A DNA stretch of 64,000 nt. Origin: Sphingobium psychrophilum (GTDB lineage: Bacteria; Pseudomonadota; Alphaproteobacteria; Sphingomonadales; Sphingomonadaceae). The notes under the pieces were generated by a model. It worked only from the letters and a program-made list of their open reading frames with translations. It did not search any database and was not told the DNA's origin. Numbering within the stretch: the stretch's first letter is position 1; every line of letters begins with the position of its first letter. This document shows, in pieces, positions 8,323 through 17,835 of the stretch. The position numbers and the translations under genes are program-made. The DNA lies in NCBI RefSeq assembly GCF_012927105.1, contig NZ_JABBFV010000013.1:58208-122207 (forward strand), written 5' to 3'.

Positions 8323-8877
8323 ATGGATCGTCGCCACCGCAAAAAACTGCCTGCCCTGTGGCTGATGACCGACGAGCGGGTCGATGCGGCCGCGTTGCTG
8401 GCGGCGGCCGCGCGCCTGCCCAAGGGGCGCGGCGGCATCGTCTTTCGCCATTACCGGACTGAACCGGCGCAGCGGCGCGCGCTGTTCGCGGCGCTGCGGT
8501 CGATCGCGCGGCGGCGACGGCTTATGCTGCTGCTGGCCGGGGCGGCGCGTGATGCGGCGGCGTGGCGGGCCGATGGCGCGCATGGGCGGGACGGGCGTCG
8601 TACGGTCCGGCCGCTAGTACGCAGCCGCGCCGTGCATGATGCGCGCGAGGCCGTAGCGGCGCGGCGGGCCGGCGCAGACATATGTTTCGTTTCGCCCCTC
8701 TTCCCGACCCGATCGCATCCGGGTGCTGGCGCATTGGGGCGGGTGCGCTTTGCAGCATTGGCGCGGCAGGTGGATGCCCCGGTGCTGGCGTTGGGCGGGG
8801 TGCGCGGATTGCATAGCGTGATGCTCAGCATGATCGGTGCGAATGGCTGGGCTGCGATCGACGGGCTGACCGATTGA
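8323..8877 (+). CDS. Thiamine-phosphate-synthase-like (ThiE/TenI) protein
   Basis: A 184-residue TIM-barrel-type protein resembling ThiE/TenI. The C-terminal half keeps FVSPLFPTRSHPGA and APVLALGGV, which match the phosphate-binding loops of thiamine phosphate synthase. The N-terminal half is degenerate: the usual R-E-K segment reads RHY, and the VHLG..D motif is replaced by DGAHGRDG, in a run very rich in Arg and Ala. It may be a diverged TenI-like paralogue rather than an active ThiE. It stands alone between convergent or divergent neighbours, with no other thiamine genes nearby. Confidence 0.65.
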   Translation: MDRRHRKKLPALWLMTDERVDAAALLAAAARLPKGRGGIVFRHYRTEPAQRRALFAALRSIARRRRLMLLLAGAARDAAAWRADGAHGRDGRRTVRPLVRSRAVHDAREAVAARRAGADICFVSPLFPTRSHPGAGALGRVRFAALARQVDAPVLALGGVRGLHSVMLSMIGANGWAAIDGLTD

Positions 8878-8881
8878 AGCT

Positions 8882-8968
8882 GCGTGCGCCCGCGAGGGCG
8901 GGAGCCCAGCTCTGACGAAGCGCCGATGTGTTACGGTAGGACTGGGTTCCCGCCTGCGCGGGAAAACA
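8882..8968. repeat. REP-like palindrome, copy B
   Basis: The left arm (8882-8909, GCGCCCGCGAGGGCGGGAG core) and right arm (8942-8968, TTCCCGCCTGCGCGGGAA core) are imperfect inverted repeats of the same family as 2912-2985. It again lies between two convergent genes. Confidence 0.75.
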
Positions 8969-8980
8969 TATTCATCTACT

Positions 8981-9658
8981 CTAATTCCAGTCCACCCGCG
9001 TCCAGCCGCGTTCCGCCGCCAGTCGGGCCAGCGGCTGGTGCGGGTTGGAGGCGAAGGGGATATCCGCAAACTCCAGCATCGGCGCGTCGGACACATGGTC
9101 GGAATAGGCCCGGATATGCGCCTGGGCGCGGTCGATCGCCTGCGACGCCATCCACGCCTTGATCATCCGCAGCTTGCCGGTGTCGTAGCAATTTTCGCCG
9201 GCGATTCTGGCGCGGACATATCGCAGGTCCTGGCTCAGATGATCGGTGGCGATCACCGCGTCAAAGCCCAGCCGCCGCGCGATCGGCTCGACATAGAGGC
9301 GGTAGGAGGCGGTGGCGAGCACCAGCGTATAGCCATTGGCCCGGTCCTGCGCGATCTGCGCCACCGCGCCTGCGCGCAGGTTGCGCGCCATCACCCGGTC
9401 GGCATAGCTTTCGACATGCGGCATCAGTTTCGCGCGTTCGACGTTGAAGCCGATCATCAGCGCCTGATTATATTCCTTGAGCCGCTGGCGGCTGATCAGC
9501 TTCACCACATAGGCCAGCATCAGCAGGATGACGCAGGGGAAAAGCACCAGCCGCCACGGCGCCATATGCCCCGCCACATGGATCAGGAAGCCGGTATAGG
9601 TGCCGCTGAAGGTCACCGTGCGGTCCATATCGTAGATGGCCAACTTGTGCGTCGTCAT
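8981..9658 (-). CDS. HAD-IB family phosphatase with membrane segment
   Basis: A 225-residue HAD-superfamily IB hydrolase (phosphoserine-phosphatase-like). The catalytic motif I is DMDRT (residues 9-13), motif II includes LATAS, and motif III/IV corresponds to AYSDHVSDAPML. A hydrophobic stretch (about residues 34-54) suggests membrane association through the cap region. The substrate is unknown; the family includes lysophospholipid and phosphoserine phosphatases. It is divergent from the Mla-type lipid transport operon, so a lipid-related substrate is conceivable but unproven. Confidence 0.82.
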   Translation of the reverse strand: MTTHKLAIYDMDRTVTFSGTYTGFLIHVAGHMAPWRLVLFPCVILLMLAYVVKLISRQRLKEYNQALMIGFNVERAKLMPHVESYADRVMARNLRAGAVAQIAQDRANGYTLVLATASYRLYVEPIARRLGFDAVIATDHLSQDLRYVRARIAGENCYDTGKLRMIKAWMASQAIDRAQAHIRAYSDHVSDAPMLEFADIPFASNPHQPLARLAAERGWTRVDWN

Positions 9659-9756
9659 GCCGTATCCGAAACTTTTACCCGTGCCCGTCGTTCTGGCTTG
9701 CGGATGGGCCGTTTCGGCTTGCCGTGCAACCGATAATGGACCAGTAATCCCATCGC

Positions 9757-10866
9757 ATGAACAAAGCCGCGGAACTAGTCGAGGAACAGCGCGACGGCAG
9801 CAATGTGGTCCGGCTTTCCGGATCGCTGGCGATCGCCTGTCTGGGTGATCTGCCGGGCCGGCTGGACGCCGTGCAGGGTCCGGTCGGCGCGATCGACCTG
9901 TCCGCTGTCGACCATATGGACACGATCGGCGCTTGGACCGTGCATCGCACGACCAAGCGTTTGGGCTGTGCGGTCACCGGTGCCAGCGACGATGCCCGCC
10001 GCCTCATCGATGCCGTCGGCGAACTGGATGAGCCGGTGCCGATCCGGCCCGACCATATCCATCCATTGCGCCGCGTCGTCGGCCAGATCGGCGAGGCGGT
10101 GATCGCTTCGGGCGCGACCCTGATGGGGCTGCTCGGCTTCTTCGGTGCTACGCTAATCGCGACATGGAGCGTCATCCGCCATCCGCATCGTTTCCGCATC
10201 AATGCCGTGGTCCAGCGGTTCGAGGTGGTCGGCGTTTCCGCTCTGGGCATTATCGGCCTGATGAGTTTCCTGATCGGCATCGTCATCGCCCAGCAGGGAT
10301 CGGTGCAGCTGCGCCAGTTCGGCATGGAGATGCTGACGATCAACCTGGTCGGCCGCTTGACGTTTCGCGAGCTGGGCGTGCTGATGACTGCGATCATGGT
10401 CGCGGGCCGCTCCGGCTCCGCCTTCGCCGCGCAATTGGGCACGATGAAGCTGACCGAAGAGGTCGACGCGATGCGCACCATTGGCGTGTCGCCGATGGAG
10501 GCGCTGGTGCTGCCCCGCACCCTCGCCGTCGTCATCATGATGCCGCTACTGGGATTTTATGCATCGGTCATGGCGGTGATCGGCGGCGGGTTCTTGTGCG
10601 CGATCGCGCTGGAAATTCCGCCCATCACCTTCGTCCAGCGGCTGCGCGAAGTCGTGCCGATCACCGACCTGTGGGTCGGCCTGATCAAGGCACCGGTGTT
10701 CGGCGTCATCATTGCGCTGTCGGGCTGCTACCAGGGGATGCAGGTCAAGGGCAATGCCGAGGAAGTCGGCCTGCGCACCACCGCGGCCGTGGTGCAGGCG
10801 ATCTTCATGGTCATCGTGATCGACGCCTTCTTCGCGGTCTTCTTTACGTGGGTGGGCTGGAACTGA
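9757..10866 (+). CDS. MlaE-type lipid ABC transporter permease with STAS-like N-terminus
   Basis: A 369-residue inner-membrane permease of the MlaE family, which works with an MlaF ATPase and an MCE protein to move phospholipids between inner and outer membranes. Residues about 1-105 form a STAS-like domain (VGAIDLSAVDHMDTIGAW), fused to a permease part of about five helices containing the family segments LVGRLTFRELGVLMTAIMVAGRSGSAFAAQLG and EEVDAMRTIGVSPMEALVLPR in sequence. It is the first gene of a four-gene operon, and its TGA overlaps the ATPase ATG by one base. Confidence 0.9.
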   Translation: MNKAAELVEEQRDGSNVVRLSGSLAIACLGDLPGRLDAVQGPVGAIDLSAVDHMDTIGAWTVHRTTKRLGCAVTGASDDARRLIDAVGELDEPVPIRPDHIHPLRRVVGQIGEAVIASGATLMGLLGFFGATLIATWSVIRHPHRFRINAVVQRFEVVGVSALGIIGLMSFLIGIVIAQQGSVQLRQFGMEMLTINLVGRLTFRELGVLMTAIMVAGRSGSAFAAQLGTMKLTEEVDAMRTIGVSPMEALVLPRTLAVVIMMPLLGFYASVMAVIGGGFLCAIALEIPPITFVQRLREVVPITDLWVGLIKAPVFGVIIALSGCYQGMQVKGNAEEVGLRTTAAVVQAIFMVIVIDAFFAVFFTWVGWN

Positions 10867-11750
10867 TGAGCGAGCAGGACATCGCCCAAGCCGAGGAACG
10901 GCGTATCGACGAAGCGGTCCAGACCGCCGACATCGCGATTTCGGTGCGCGGTCTGCGCAACAGTTTCGGCGACCAACTGATCCATGACGGGCTGGACCTG
11001 GACGTGCGCAAGGGCGAGATATTGGGCGTTGTCGGCGGGTCCGGCACCGGCAAGTCGGTCCTGATGCGCTCGATCATCGGCCTCCAGACGCCTGATGAGG
11101 GGGAAATTCACGTCTTTGGCGAGTCCATGGTCGGACGGTCGGATGATGAGGCCCTGGCGATCCGCAAGCGCTGGGGCGTGTTGTTTCAGGGCGGCGCGTT
11201 GTTTTCGACGCTGACCGTGGCCGAAAATGTCGAAGTGCCGATCCGCGAATATTATCCCAATATCGGGCCGCAGCTGCGCGACGAGATTGCCGCTTACAAG
11301 ATCCGCATGACCGGCCTGCCGACCGAGGCCGGCCCCAAATATCCTTCCGAACTGTCTGGCGGCATGAAGAAGCGCGCTGGCCTGGCCCGCGCGCTGGCGC
11401 TGGACCCGGACCTGCTGTTTCTGGATGAACCGACCGCCGGCCTGGACCCCATCGGTGCCGCCGCGTTCGACGACCAGACCCGCAAGCTACAGCAGACGCT
11501 GGGCCTCACCGTCTTCCTCATCACCCACGATCTCGATACGCTCTATTCGATCTGTGACCGGGTGGCGGTGCTGGCGGACAAAAAGGTGACGGCGGTCGGC
11601 ACGATCGACGAATTGCTGGCGACCGATCATCCCTGGATACAGGAATATTTCAACGGTCCGCGCGGCCGGGCCGCGACCGCGGCCGTGTCGCGCCACAAGG
11701 ACCGCGAACAGACACAGGCGGCGCAGAGGCCGTCGGACGGAAGGCGATAG
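10866..11750 (+). CDS. MlaF-type lipid transport ABC ATPase
   Basis: A 294-residue ATPase that powers the lipid transporter. The start is fixed by the TGATG overlap with the permease stop. Motifs are Walker A GGSGTGKS (57-64), the MlaF-type signature LSGGMKKR (163-170), Walker B LLFLDEPTAGLD (183-194) and the H-loop ITHD. About 15 residues at the N-terminus and 30 at the C-terminus are family-variable and charged. A cytosolic dimer bound to the MlaE-type permease is expected from the family. Confidence 0.92.
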   Translation: MSEQDIAQAEERRIDEAVQTADIAISVRGLRNSFGDQLIHDGLDLDVRKGEILGVVGGSGTGKSVLMRSIIGLQTPDEGEIHVFGESMVGRSDDEALAIRKRWGVLFQGGALFSTLTVAENVEVPIREYYPNIGPQLRDEIAAYKIRMTGLPTEAGPKYPSELSGGMKKRAGLARALALDPDLLFLDEPTAGLDPIGAAAFDDQTRKLQQTLGLTVFLITHDLDTLYSICDRVAVLADKKVTAVGTIDELLATDHPWIQEYFNGPRGRAATAAVSRHKDREQTQAAQRPSDGRR

Positions 11751-11753
11751 GAT

Positions 11754-12716
11754 ATGGAAACCCGCTCCAATCATGTGCTGGTCGGTGCAGTCACGCTGCT
11801 GCTGCTGGCTGCGATCATGGCCGCCGCTTTCTGGTTTTCGCGCATTTCCGATGGCGAGAACAGGGAGTTCGACATCTTCTTCAAACAGTCGGTCAGCGGC
11901 CTCGCCAAGGGGTCCAGCGTCAATTATGCGGGCGTCCCATCGGGCAAGGTCGAAAATATCGAACTGTGGAAACAAGACCCCAGTTTCGTGAAGGTCCGCA
12001 TTTCGGTGAAGGATGGCACCCCGGTCCTGCAAGGCACGACCGCGACCATCGCGGGCGTCGGCTTTACCGGCGTTAGCGAAGTGGTGCTGGACGGCGCGGT
12101 CAAGGGCGCGCCGCCGATCGCCTGCCCGGCCAATAATGTCCGGGCCACCTGTCCCGACGGTGTGCCGGTGATCCCGACCAAGCCCGGCGCGCTGGGCGAA
12201 CTGCTCAATAATGCGCCGCAGTTGCTGGAGCGGATTTCGACGCTGACGGAGCGCCTGACCGAATTGCTGAACGACAAGAATCAGCAGTCGATCGCGGGCA
12301 TCCTGGCCAATGTCGAGCGCGTGTCGGGCGCTTTGGCCGATCGCAGCCCCGAAATCGCCGCTACCTTGGCCGAAGCGCGGATCGCGGTGCAGCGCACCGG
12401 CGTTGCGATCGAACAGATCGGCAAGCTGGCCGCGACGACCGATTCGATGCTGACCGAGGAAGGCAAGCCGCTAATGAGCGACCTGCGCAAGAGCGTGCAG
12501 GCCGCCACCCGCAGCATCGAGACGCTGGACAAGACCATCGGTGAGGCGCAGCCGGGCGTGAAGGCGTTCAGCACCCAAACCATGCCGGAGGTCAACCAGC
12601 TGGTCCGTGACCTGCGCGAAATGTCGCGCTCCTTCCGCGGCGTCGCGGAAAAGCTCGACCAGCAGGGTGCCGGGTCGCTGGTCGGATCGCCCAAGCTGCC
12701 GGACTATAAGCCATGA
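11754..12716 (+). CDS. MlaD-type MCE protein
   Basis: A 320-residue protein with one N-terminal membrane helix (about 8-28) followed by an MCE domain (about 38-125, including LAKGSSVNYAGVPSGKVENI). MCE proteins form periplasmic rings that pass phospholipids. Downstream is a long helical, Ser/Thr/Leu-rich region (about 145-300) typical of MCE tails that may form a coiled-coil tube. It starts three bases after the ATPase stop, and its stop overlaps the start of the auxiliary lipoprotein gene in an ATGA arrangement. Confidence 0.92.
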   Translation: METRSNHVLVGAVTLLLLAAIMAAAFWFSRISDGENREFDIFFKQSVSGLAKGSSVNYAGVPSGKVENIELWKQDPSFVKVRISVKDGTPVLQGTTATIAGVGFTGVSEVVLDGAVKGAPPIACPANNVRATCPDGVPVIPTKPGALGELLNNAPQLLERISTLTERLTELLNDKNQQSIAGILANVERVSGALADRSPEIAATLAEARIAVQRTGVAIEQIGKLAATTDSMLTEEGKPLMSDLRKSVQAATRSIETLDKTIGEAQPGVKAFSTQTMPEVNQLVRDLREMSRSFRGVAEKLDQQGAGSLVGSPKLPDYKP

Positions 12717-13363
12717 TGATGAGAGAGATGCGGACCATGTTCCATGTGAAACACCCTGGCGTGTCGCGCAAAGGCGCGCTGACCGCGCTGACCGCCGCGG
12801 TCCTGCTGTCGGGCTGCGTATCCTTCGGCGCCAAGCCGCCAGCGCAATTGTTGACGCTCGATGCGGCGCAAAAGGTGCCGTCGGGTGCTGCGCGGGTCGC
12901 GGGTGGCGGGCGCACGCTGATCGTGACCGATCCAGACGCGCCCAAGATGCTGGATACGGTACGGGTGCCGGTGCAACTGGGTCCGACCTCCGTCGCCTAT
13001 GTGACCAAGGTGCAGTGGGCCGACACGCCCCGCCATCTGTTCCGTGGCCTGCTGGCCGAAACCATTTCCGCGACGACCGATCGGGTGGTGCTGGATTCGG
13101 GGCAGTTTTCCGGTGATGGCGGCCAACGACTGAGTGGCGAACTGGTCGCCTTCGGTATCGATGCGGCGAGCAACAGCGCCGTCGTCACCTATGACGCGGT
13201 GCTGACCACCCCCAATGGCGTCGCGATGGCGCGGCAGCGGTTCACCGCCAGCCAGCCGGTGGGCGGTAAGATCGAAGCCGGGACGATCGGTTTGCCGATC
13301 AATGTCGCGGCGAACAAGGTGGCGGCTGACGTAGCCGCCTGGGCCGCGGCGGTGAAGAACTGA
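12713..13363 (+). CDS. ABC-transport auxiliary lipoprotein (PqiC/DUF330-like)
   Basis: A 216-residue lipoprotein with lipobox LLSGC (Cys about 37) and the beta-rich body of the ABC-type transport auxiliary family (PqiC-like), which partners MCE transporters at the outer membrane. It is the last gene of the Mla-type operon, coupled to the MCE gene by ATGA. An alternative start at 12737 would begin the protein at MFHVKH; those residues are encoded by a parS-like sequence, so the N-terminal region also serves as a possible ParB site. A hairpin follows the stop. Confidence 0.85.
   Translation: MMMREMRTMFHVKHPGVSRKGALTALTAAVLLSGCVSFGAKPPAQLLTLDAAQKVPSGAARVAGGGRTLIVTDPDAPKMLDTVRVPVQLGPTSVAYVTKVQWADTPRHLFRGLLAETISATTDRVVLDSGQFSGDGGQRLSGELVAFGIDAASNSAVVTYDAVLTTPNGVAMARQRFTASQPVGGKIEAGTIGLPINVAANKVAADVAAWAAAVKN
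12738..12753. promoter_or_regulatory. parS-like site 1 (14/16)
   Basis: TGTTCCATGTGAAACA differs at two positions from the consensus ParB site TGTTTCACGTGAAACA. It lies within the start of the auxiliary lipoprotein gene, about 3.4 kb from parB. Confidence 0.55.
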
Positions 13364-13372
13364 CGCACTAAA

Positions 13373-13399
13373 GGTTCGCTTCGCGACGCGAAGCGAACC
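13373..13399. terminator. Perfect hairpin between convergent lipoprotein gene and pepN
   Basis: GGTTCGCTTCGC (13373-13384) and GCGAAGCGAACC (13388-13399) are perfect reverse complements around a GAC loop, in the 48-base gap between two convergent genes. There is no T-run, so it may act through hairpin pausing or Rho. Confidence 0.6.
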
Positions 13400-13411
13400 G
13401 CTATGGGCTGC

Positions 13412-16012
13412 TTATTCCAGGCTCTTACCCGCCTGTTCGGTCACATCCTTGGACAATCCCGGTTGCGTCAGGATGCGTTGTAGTTCCGCCCGCATCAGCG
13501 CCGCGCGCCCTTCCTCAAACCGCTTCCAGCGCCCCAGCGGCGGCACCAGCTTCGCCGCCGTCTGCGGATTGAGCCTGTCGAGCGCGATGATGCAATCGGC
13601 GAGCAGGCGATAGCCCTTGCCGGACTTGTGGTGGAAACCCCACTGATTGCCCGCGAACGCGCCAAACAGCGACCGCACCCGATTGGGATTGGCAAGTGTG
13701 AAATCCTTGTGCTGGCTCAGTCGCGCGACCAGTTCCACTGTATCGGGATGCAGCGCGAACGCCTGGGTCTGAAACCATTTGTCGAGCGTCAGCGCATCGG
13801 CGGCATAGCGATTGTAAAAGATATCGAGCGCCGCCTCGCGCTCCGCGCTGGCCCCATTGGCCAGCGCCCCCAGCGCCGCCTGACGCTCGGTCATATTGTC
13901 GGCCTCGCTGAACTGGGCGAAAGCGATGGCCGGTCCATCCTGCGCGTCCGACGCCACCAGATAATGAAGCGCCGCGTTACGCAGCTTGCGGGCACCCTTG
14001 GCGGCCGGGGATAGGGAGAAGGCGTTCGCCTTTGTCCGGGCATGGATATCGCGCCACAGCGGCTCCAGCGCCGTCCCGATCTGCTGTTGCAGCGCATCGC
14101 GCGCGGCATGGATCGCGTCGGGATCGACCAGGCGCATCTGGTCGCCCAGATAGGCTTCGCTGGGCAGGCGGATCACTTCCGCAACGAAGGCAGGGTCCAG
14201 CAGCGGATCGGTGATGATATTGCGCACCGCATCGACCACGGCCGCGTCGTCGGTGGCGTGGCCCGCGATGCGGCCGACCAGCACATTGACCATCAACTGT
14301 TGCATCGCTTCGTAACGGGCGAAGGGATCGTCATCATGCGCCGACAGGAAGGCGAGATCATCCTGGCTGCGGTTGGTTTCCACGATCACCGGGGCGGAAA
14401 AACCGCGGTTGATCGACAGGATGGGCGCGGCGGGAAAACCGGCGAAGGTGAAGCTCTGCTTGTCCTCCGTCAGCATCAGCAGTTCATCACCGCGATGCTG
14501 CCCGGTGATGGGATCGAACAGGGCGGTGCGCAGCGGGATCGCCATCGGCTGTTTGTCGGTCTGGCCCGGCGTCGGCGGCATCGTCTGCTCCAGCGTCAGT
14601 GTGACGCTCTGGCTGACCGTGTCATGGCTGATAAGGGCGCGGACATGGGGCGTGCCGGCCTGCTCATACCAGCGGCGGAACTGGGTGAGGTCGATGCCCC
14701 CACCCTCCTCCATCGCCAGCACGAAATCCTCGCAAGTGGCGGCCTGCCCGTCATGCCGGTCGAAATAGAGATCGGTGCCGGCGCGAAACCGCTCCGCGCC
14801 CAGCATCAGCGCCATCATGCGGATCAACTCCGCACCCTTATTATAGATGGTGGCCGTGTAGAAGTTACTGATTTCCATATAGGATTCGGGTCGAACCGGA
14901 TGGGCGAGCGGGCCGCTATCCTCCGGGAACTGACCAGCGCGCAGGATGCGCACATCCTCGATCCGCTTGACTGCATGGCTGCCCATGTCAGCGGAGAAAT
15001 TCTGGTCGCGAAAGACGGTGAAGCCTTCCTTGAGGCTCAATTGGAACCAGTCGCGGCAGGTGACCCGATTACCTGACCAGTTGTGGAAATATTCATGCGC
15101 AACAACGCCTTCGACCCCGTCATAATCGATGTCGGTCGCGGTTTCGGGATCAGCCAAAATATAGCGCGAATTGAAGATGTTGAGGCCCTTATTCTCCATC
15201 GCGCCAAAATTGAAGTCGGCGACGGCGACGATGTTGAACACGTCCAGATCATATTCGCGGCCATAGACGCGCTCGTCCCAGGCCATGCTGTTCTTGAGCG
15301 CCTGCATCGCATGGTCGGTTCGGGCAAGATCGGCTTCGCGCACCCAGATACCGAGTTGCACCTCGCGTCCGCTCATCGTCACGAAACGATCGGCGTTGCA
15401 GGCCAAATCGCCCGCGACCAGCGCGAAGAGATAACAGGGTTTAGGGAAGGGATCGTTCCAACGCGCCCAGTGGCGACCTTCGGCCAAGTCGCCCTGTTCG
15501 ATCGGGTCGCCATTGGCGAGCAGGATCGGGAAGCGCGCCTTGTCCGCTTCCATCCGCACGCTGTAGCGCGACAATATGTCGGGGCGGTCGGGGAAGAAAG
15601 TGATGCGGCGAAAGCCCTCCGCTTCGCATTGGGTGCAGAGCAGACCGCCGCTGGCATAAAGACCCATCAGCTTGCTGTTGCCCTCCGGCGACAGCTCCAC
15701 CAGCGTTTCAACGCTGTGCGCGCCGTCGGGCAGCGCGATGATGAGCGCGCCGGCCTCCAGATGCCATTCGTCCTGCGCCAGCGGCCGACCATCGACACAC
15801 ACGGCCAGCGGCACGATGCCTTCGCCGTCGAGGCGCAGAGGCCGGTCATGATCGCCGTTGCGCGTGACCGACAATGTCGCGCGTACCCTGGTCAGCGCGG
15901 AATCGAGATCGAAGTCGAGCGTGACGTCGGGCACCAGCCAGTCGGGCGGACGATAGTCCACCCGGCGAATGATGGTGGGCGCAGCGGCGTGGGTGGATAT
16001 CATGTCGGCCAT
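13412..16012 (-). CDS. pepN: Aminopeptidase N (M1 family)
   Basis: An 866-residue cytosolic M1 zinc aminopeptidase that removes N-terminal residues from peptides. The exopeptidase motif GAMEN is at 270-274. The zinc site HEYFHNW (306-312), with the distal Glu329 in LKEGFTVF, is intact. Length and order match the alphaproteobacterial and E. coli PepN. It is downstream of parB on the same strand but separated by a gap of about 115 bases, so it may have its own promoter. Confidence 0.95.
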   Translation of the reverse strand: MADMISTHAAAPTIIRRVDYRPPDWLVPDVTLDFDLDSALTRVRATLSVTRNGDHDRPLRLDGEGIVPLAVCVDGRPLAQDEWHLEAGALIIALPDGAHSVETLVELSPEGNSKLMGLYASGGLLCTQCEAEGFRRITFFPDRPDILSRYSVRMEADKARFPILLANGDPIEQGDLAEGRHWARWNDPFPKPCYLFALVAGDLACNADRFVTMSGREVQLGIWVREADLARTDHAMQALKNSMAWDERVYGREYDLDVFNIVAVADFNFGAMENKGLNIFNSRYILADPETATDIDYDGVEGVVAHEYFHNWSGNRVTCRDWFQLSLKEGFTVFRDQNFSADMGSHAVKRIEDVRILRAGQFPEDSGPLAHPVRPESYMEISNFYTATIYNKGAELIRMMALMLGAERFRAGTDLYFDRHDGQAATCEDFVLAMEEGGGIDLTQFRRWYEQAGTPHVRALISHDTVSQSVTLTLEQTMPPTPGQTDKQPMAIPLRTALFDPITGQHRGDELLMLTEDKQSFTFAGFPAAPILSINRGFSAPVIVETNRSQDDLAFLSAHDDDPFARYEAMQQLMVNVLVGRIAGHATDDAAVVDAVRNIITDPLLDPAFVAEVIRLPSEAYLGDQMRLVDPDAIHAARDALQQQIGTALEPLWRDIHARTKANAFSLSPAAKGARKLRNAALHYLVASDAQDGPAIAFAQFSEADNMTERQAALGALANGASAEREAALDIFYNRYAADALTLDKWFQTQAFALHPDTVELVARLSQHKDFTLANPNRVRSLFGAFAGNQWGFHHKSGKGYRLLADCIIALDRLNPQTAAKLVPPLGRWKRFEEGRAALMRAELQRILTQPGLSKDVTEQAGKSLE

Positions 16013-16129
16013 CCCTGCAATCTAAGGAGCGGGGGATGAAAAGACCAGCGGGCTTTACGGCCACACAGCCCAGACCCCCTCGAACGTCGCCGTTATGCGG
16101 CGCGACGAATGGGGTTCGCGGGCTATGCC

Positions 16130-17056
16130 TTAAATGCGCTCGCCCGACAGACGCTGGCACAGCATGTCCAGCTGGTCGAGGTTGGAATAGCGCAACGCCA
16201 AGGTGCCACCGGTCGATGCGCCTTCATGCGCGATTTCGACCTTCAGGCCCAATATGTCGGCCAGATGCTGCTCCAGCGCCGCAATGTCCGGATCTTTGTC
16301 GCCCGTGCCGACGCTGCGCCGGACAGCGGGCGCTTCTGCGCCTGTTTTGACCCGGCGCACCAGCTTCTCGGTATCGCGGACCGACAGGCCTTTTTCCTCG
16401 ATTTGCCGCGCTAGCGCCTCGCAATCGGGCAGGCCGATCAGCGCGCGGGCATGGCCCATGCTGATCCGGCTTTCCATTACCTGCTGTTGTACCGTCTGCG
16501 GCAGTTCGAGCAGGCGCATCAGGTTGGCGACATGGCTGCGCGATTTGCCGACGATGCGGCCCAGCGCGTCCTGGCTGTGATGAAATTCAGCGATCAGCTT
16601 GCGATAGGCCTCCGCCTCTTCAATCGGGTTTAGATCCTCGCGCTGGATATTTTCGATCAGCGCGATTTCAAGCGTTTCCTGCTCGTCGAAATCGCGCACG
16701 ATCGCGGGAATGCGATGCATCTGCGCCCGCTGCGCCGCGCGCCAGCGGCGTTCGCCGGCGATGATCTGGAAACCACCGCCATGGGGACGCACGATGATCG
16801 GCTGGATCACGCCGCGCTTGGCAATGCTCTCGGCCAGTTCCTGCATCGCGCCTTCGTCGAAATGGCGACGCGGCTGTTCGGGATGCGGCTGGATCAGCGA
16901 CACTTCGATGCTCTGCACCGCCTTGCCGTTGGCGGGTATGGCGCTGGGCGACACCGGCTCTTCGCGCGCGACATCGCCGAGCAGGGCAGACAGCCCGCGG
17001 CCCAGACCATGGGGGCGCTTGGCGATCTTGGGCTTTTCGGTCGTTTCGTCGCTCAA
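16130..17056 (-). CDS. parB: Chromosome-partitioning protein ParB
   Basis: A 308-residue ParB, the CTP-dependent clamp that loads at parS and spreads to organise origin segregation. Visible parts are the N-terminal ParA-contact motif [12 protein letters not shown] (17-28), the CTP-binding arginine box GERRWRA (101-107), the central helix-turn-helix (about 150-185, [19 protein letters not shown]) and a C-terminal dimerisation domain. Its start overlaps the parA stop by four bases. Five parS-like sites lie within 26 kb. Confidence 0.96.
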   Translation of the reverse strand: MSDETTEKPKIAKRPHGLGRGLSALLGDVAREEPVSPSAIPANGKAVQSIEVSLIQPHPEQPRRHFDEGAMQELAESIAKRGVIQPIIVRPHGGGFQIIAGERRWRAAQRAQMHRIPAIVRDFDEQETLEIALIENIQREDLNPIEEAEAYRKLIAEFHHSQDALGRIVGKSRSHVANLMRLLELPQTVQQQVMESRISMGHARALIGLPDCEALARQIEEKGLSVRDTEKLVRRVKTGAEAPAVRRSVGTGDKDPDIAALEQHLADILGLKVEIAHEGASTGGTLALRYSNLDQLDMLCQRLSGERI

Positions 17057-17835
17057 GCGGCAACCTCCTGTCGGGGCAGGCGGGCGATCAGTTCGCGCGC
17101 CAGACGCATATAGGCTTCCGACCCCGAACAGCGGAAGTCGTAGATAAGGGCGGGCACGCCGTGGCTGGGCGCTTCGGACAGGCGGACATTGCGCGGGATG
17201 ACGGTGGAGAAGACGAGATCACCCAGGCACGCGCGCACATCGTCGGCCACCTGGTCGGTCAGCCTATTGCGGCGATCATACATGGTCAGCGCCACGCCCA
17301 TGATCGACAGGCCGGGGTTGAAGCGGCCGCGGATACGCTCGACCGTCTGGAGCAGTTGCGACAGGCCTTCGAGCGCGAAAAATTCGCATTGCAGTGGCAC
17401 CAGCAGATATTGCGCGCCGACCATCGCGTTGATGGTCAGCAGGCCCAAGGAAGGCGGGCAATCGATCAGGCAGATGTCCCAACGACCCGGCTGCGCTTCG
17501 GCCAACACGCGCTCCAGCCTGTGTGTGCGCTGCTCATATTCGATTAGTTCGATTTCGCAGCCCGACAGATCCTGCGTCGCGGGAACCAGATCCAGCTTAG
17601 GAACGCGGGTGGCGACAACGGCGTCGTCCAGGGCGCAATTGCCGACCAGAAGGTCGTAGCTGGATTGGGCGCGATCGGCATGGCCGACCCCCAGCCCGGT
17701 GGACGCATTGCCCTGCGGATCGAGATCGACCAGCAATACGCGCAGCCCCGTGGCGGCCAGACCGGTCGCGAGATTGATCGCGGTGGTGGTCTTGCCCACG
17801 CCGCCCTTCTGATTGGCGATGGCGATGCGGATCAT
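17053..17835 (-). CDS. parA: Chromosome-partitioning ATPase ParA
   Basis: A 260-residue ParA/Soj ATPase with the deviant Walker A box KGGVGKTTT (10-18), the DLDPQGNAS segment and the DCPPSLG Walker B. It forms ATP-dependent gradients on the nucleoid that pull ParB-bound origins. The length is standard for the chromosomal type. Four-base overlaps with both rsmG upstream and parB downstream indicate one tightly coupled operon. Confidence 0.96.
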   Translation of the reverse strand: MIRIAIANQKGGVGKTTTAINLATGLAATGLRVLLVDLDPQGNASTGLGVGHADRAQSSYDLLVGNCALDDAVVATRVPKLDLVPATQDLSGCEIELIEYEQRTHRLERVLAEAQPGRWDICLIDCPPSLGLLTINAMVGAQYLLVPLQCEFFALEGLSQLLQTVERIRGRFNPGLSIMGVALTMYDRRNRLTDQVADDVRACLGDLVFSTVIPRNVRLSEAPSHGVPALIYDFRCSGSEAYMRLARELIARLPRQEVAA

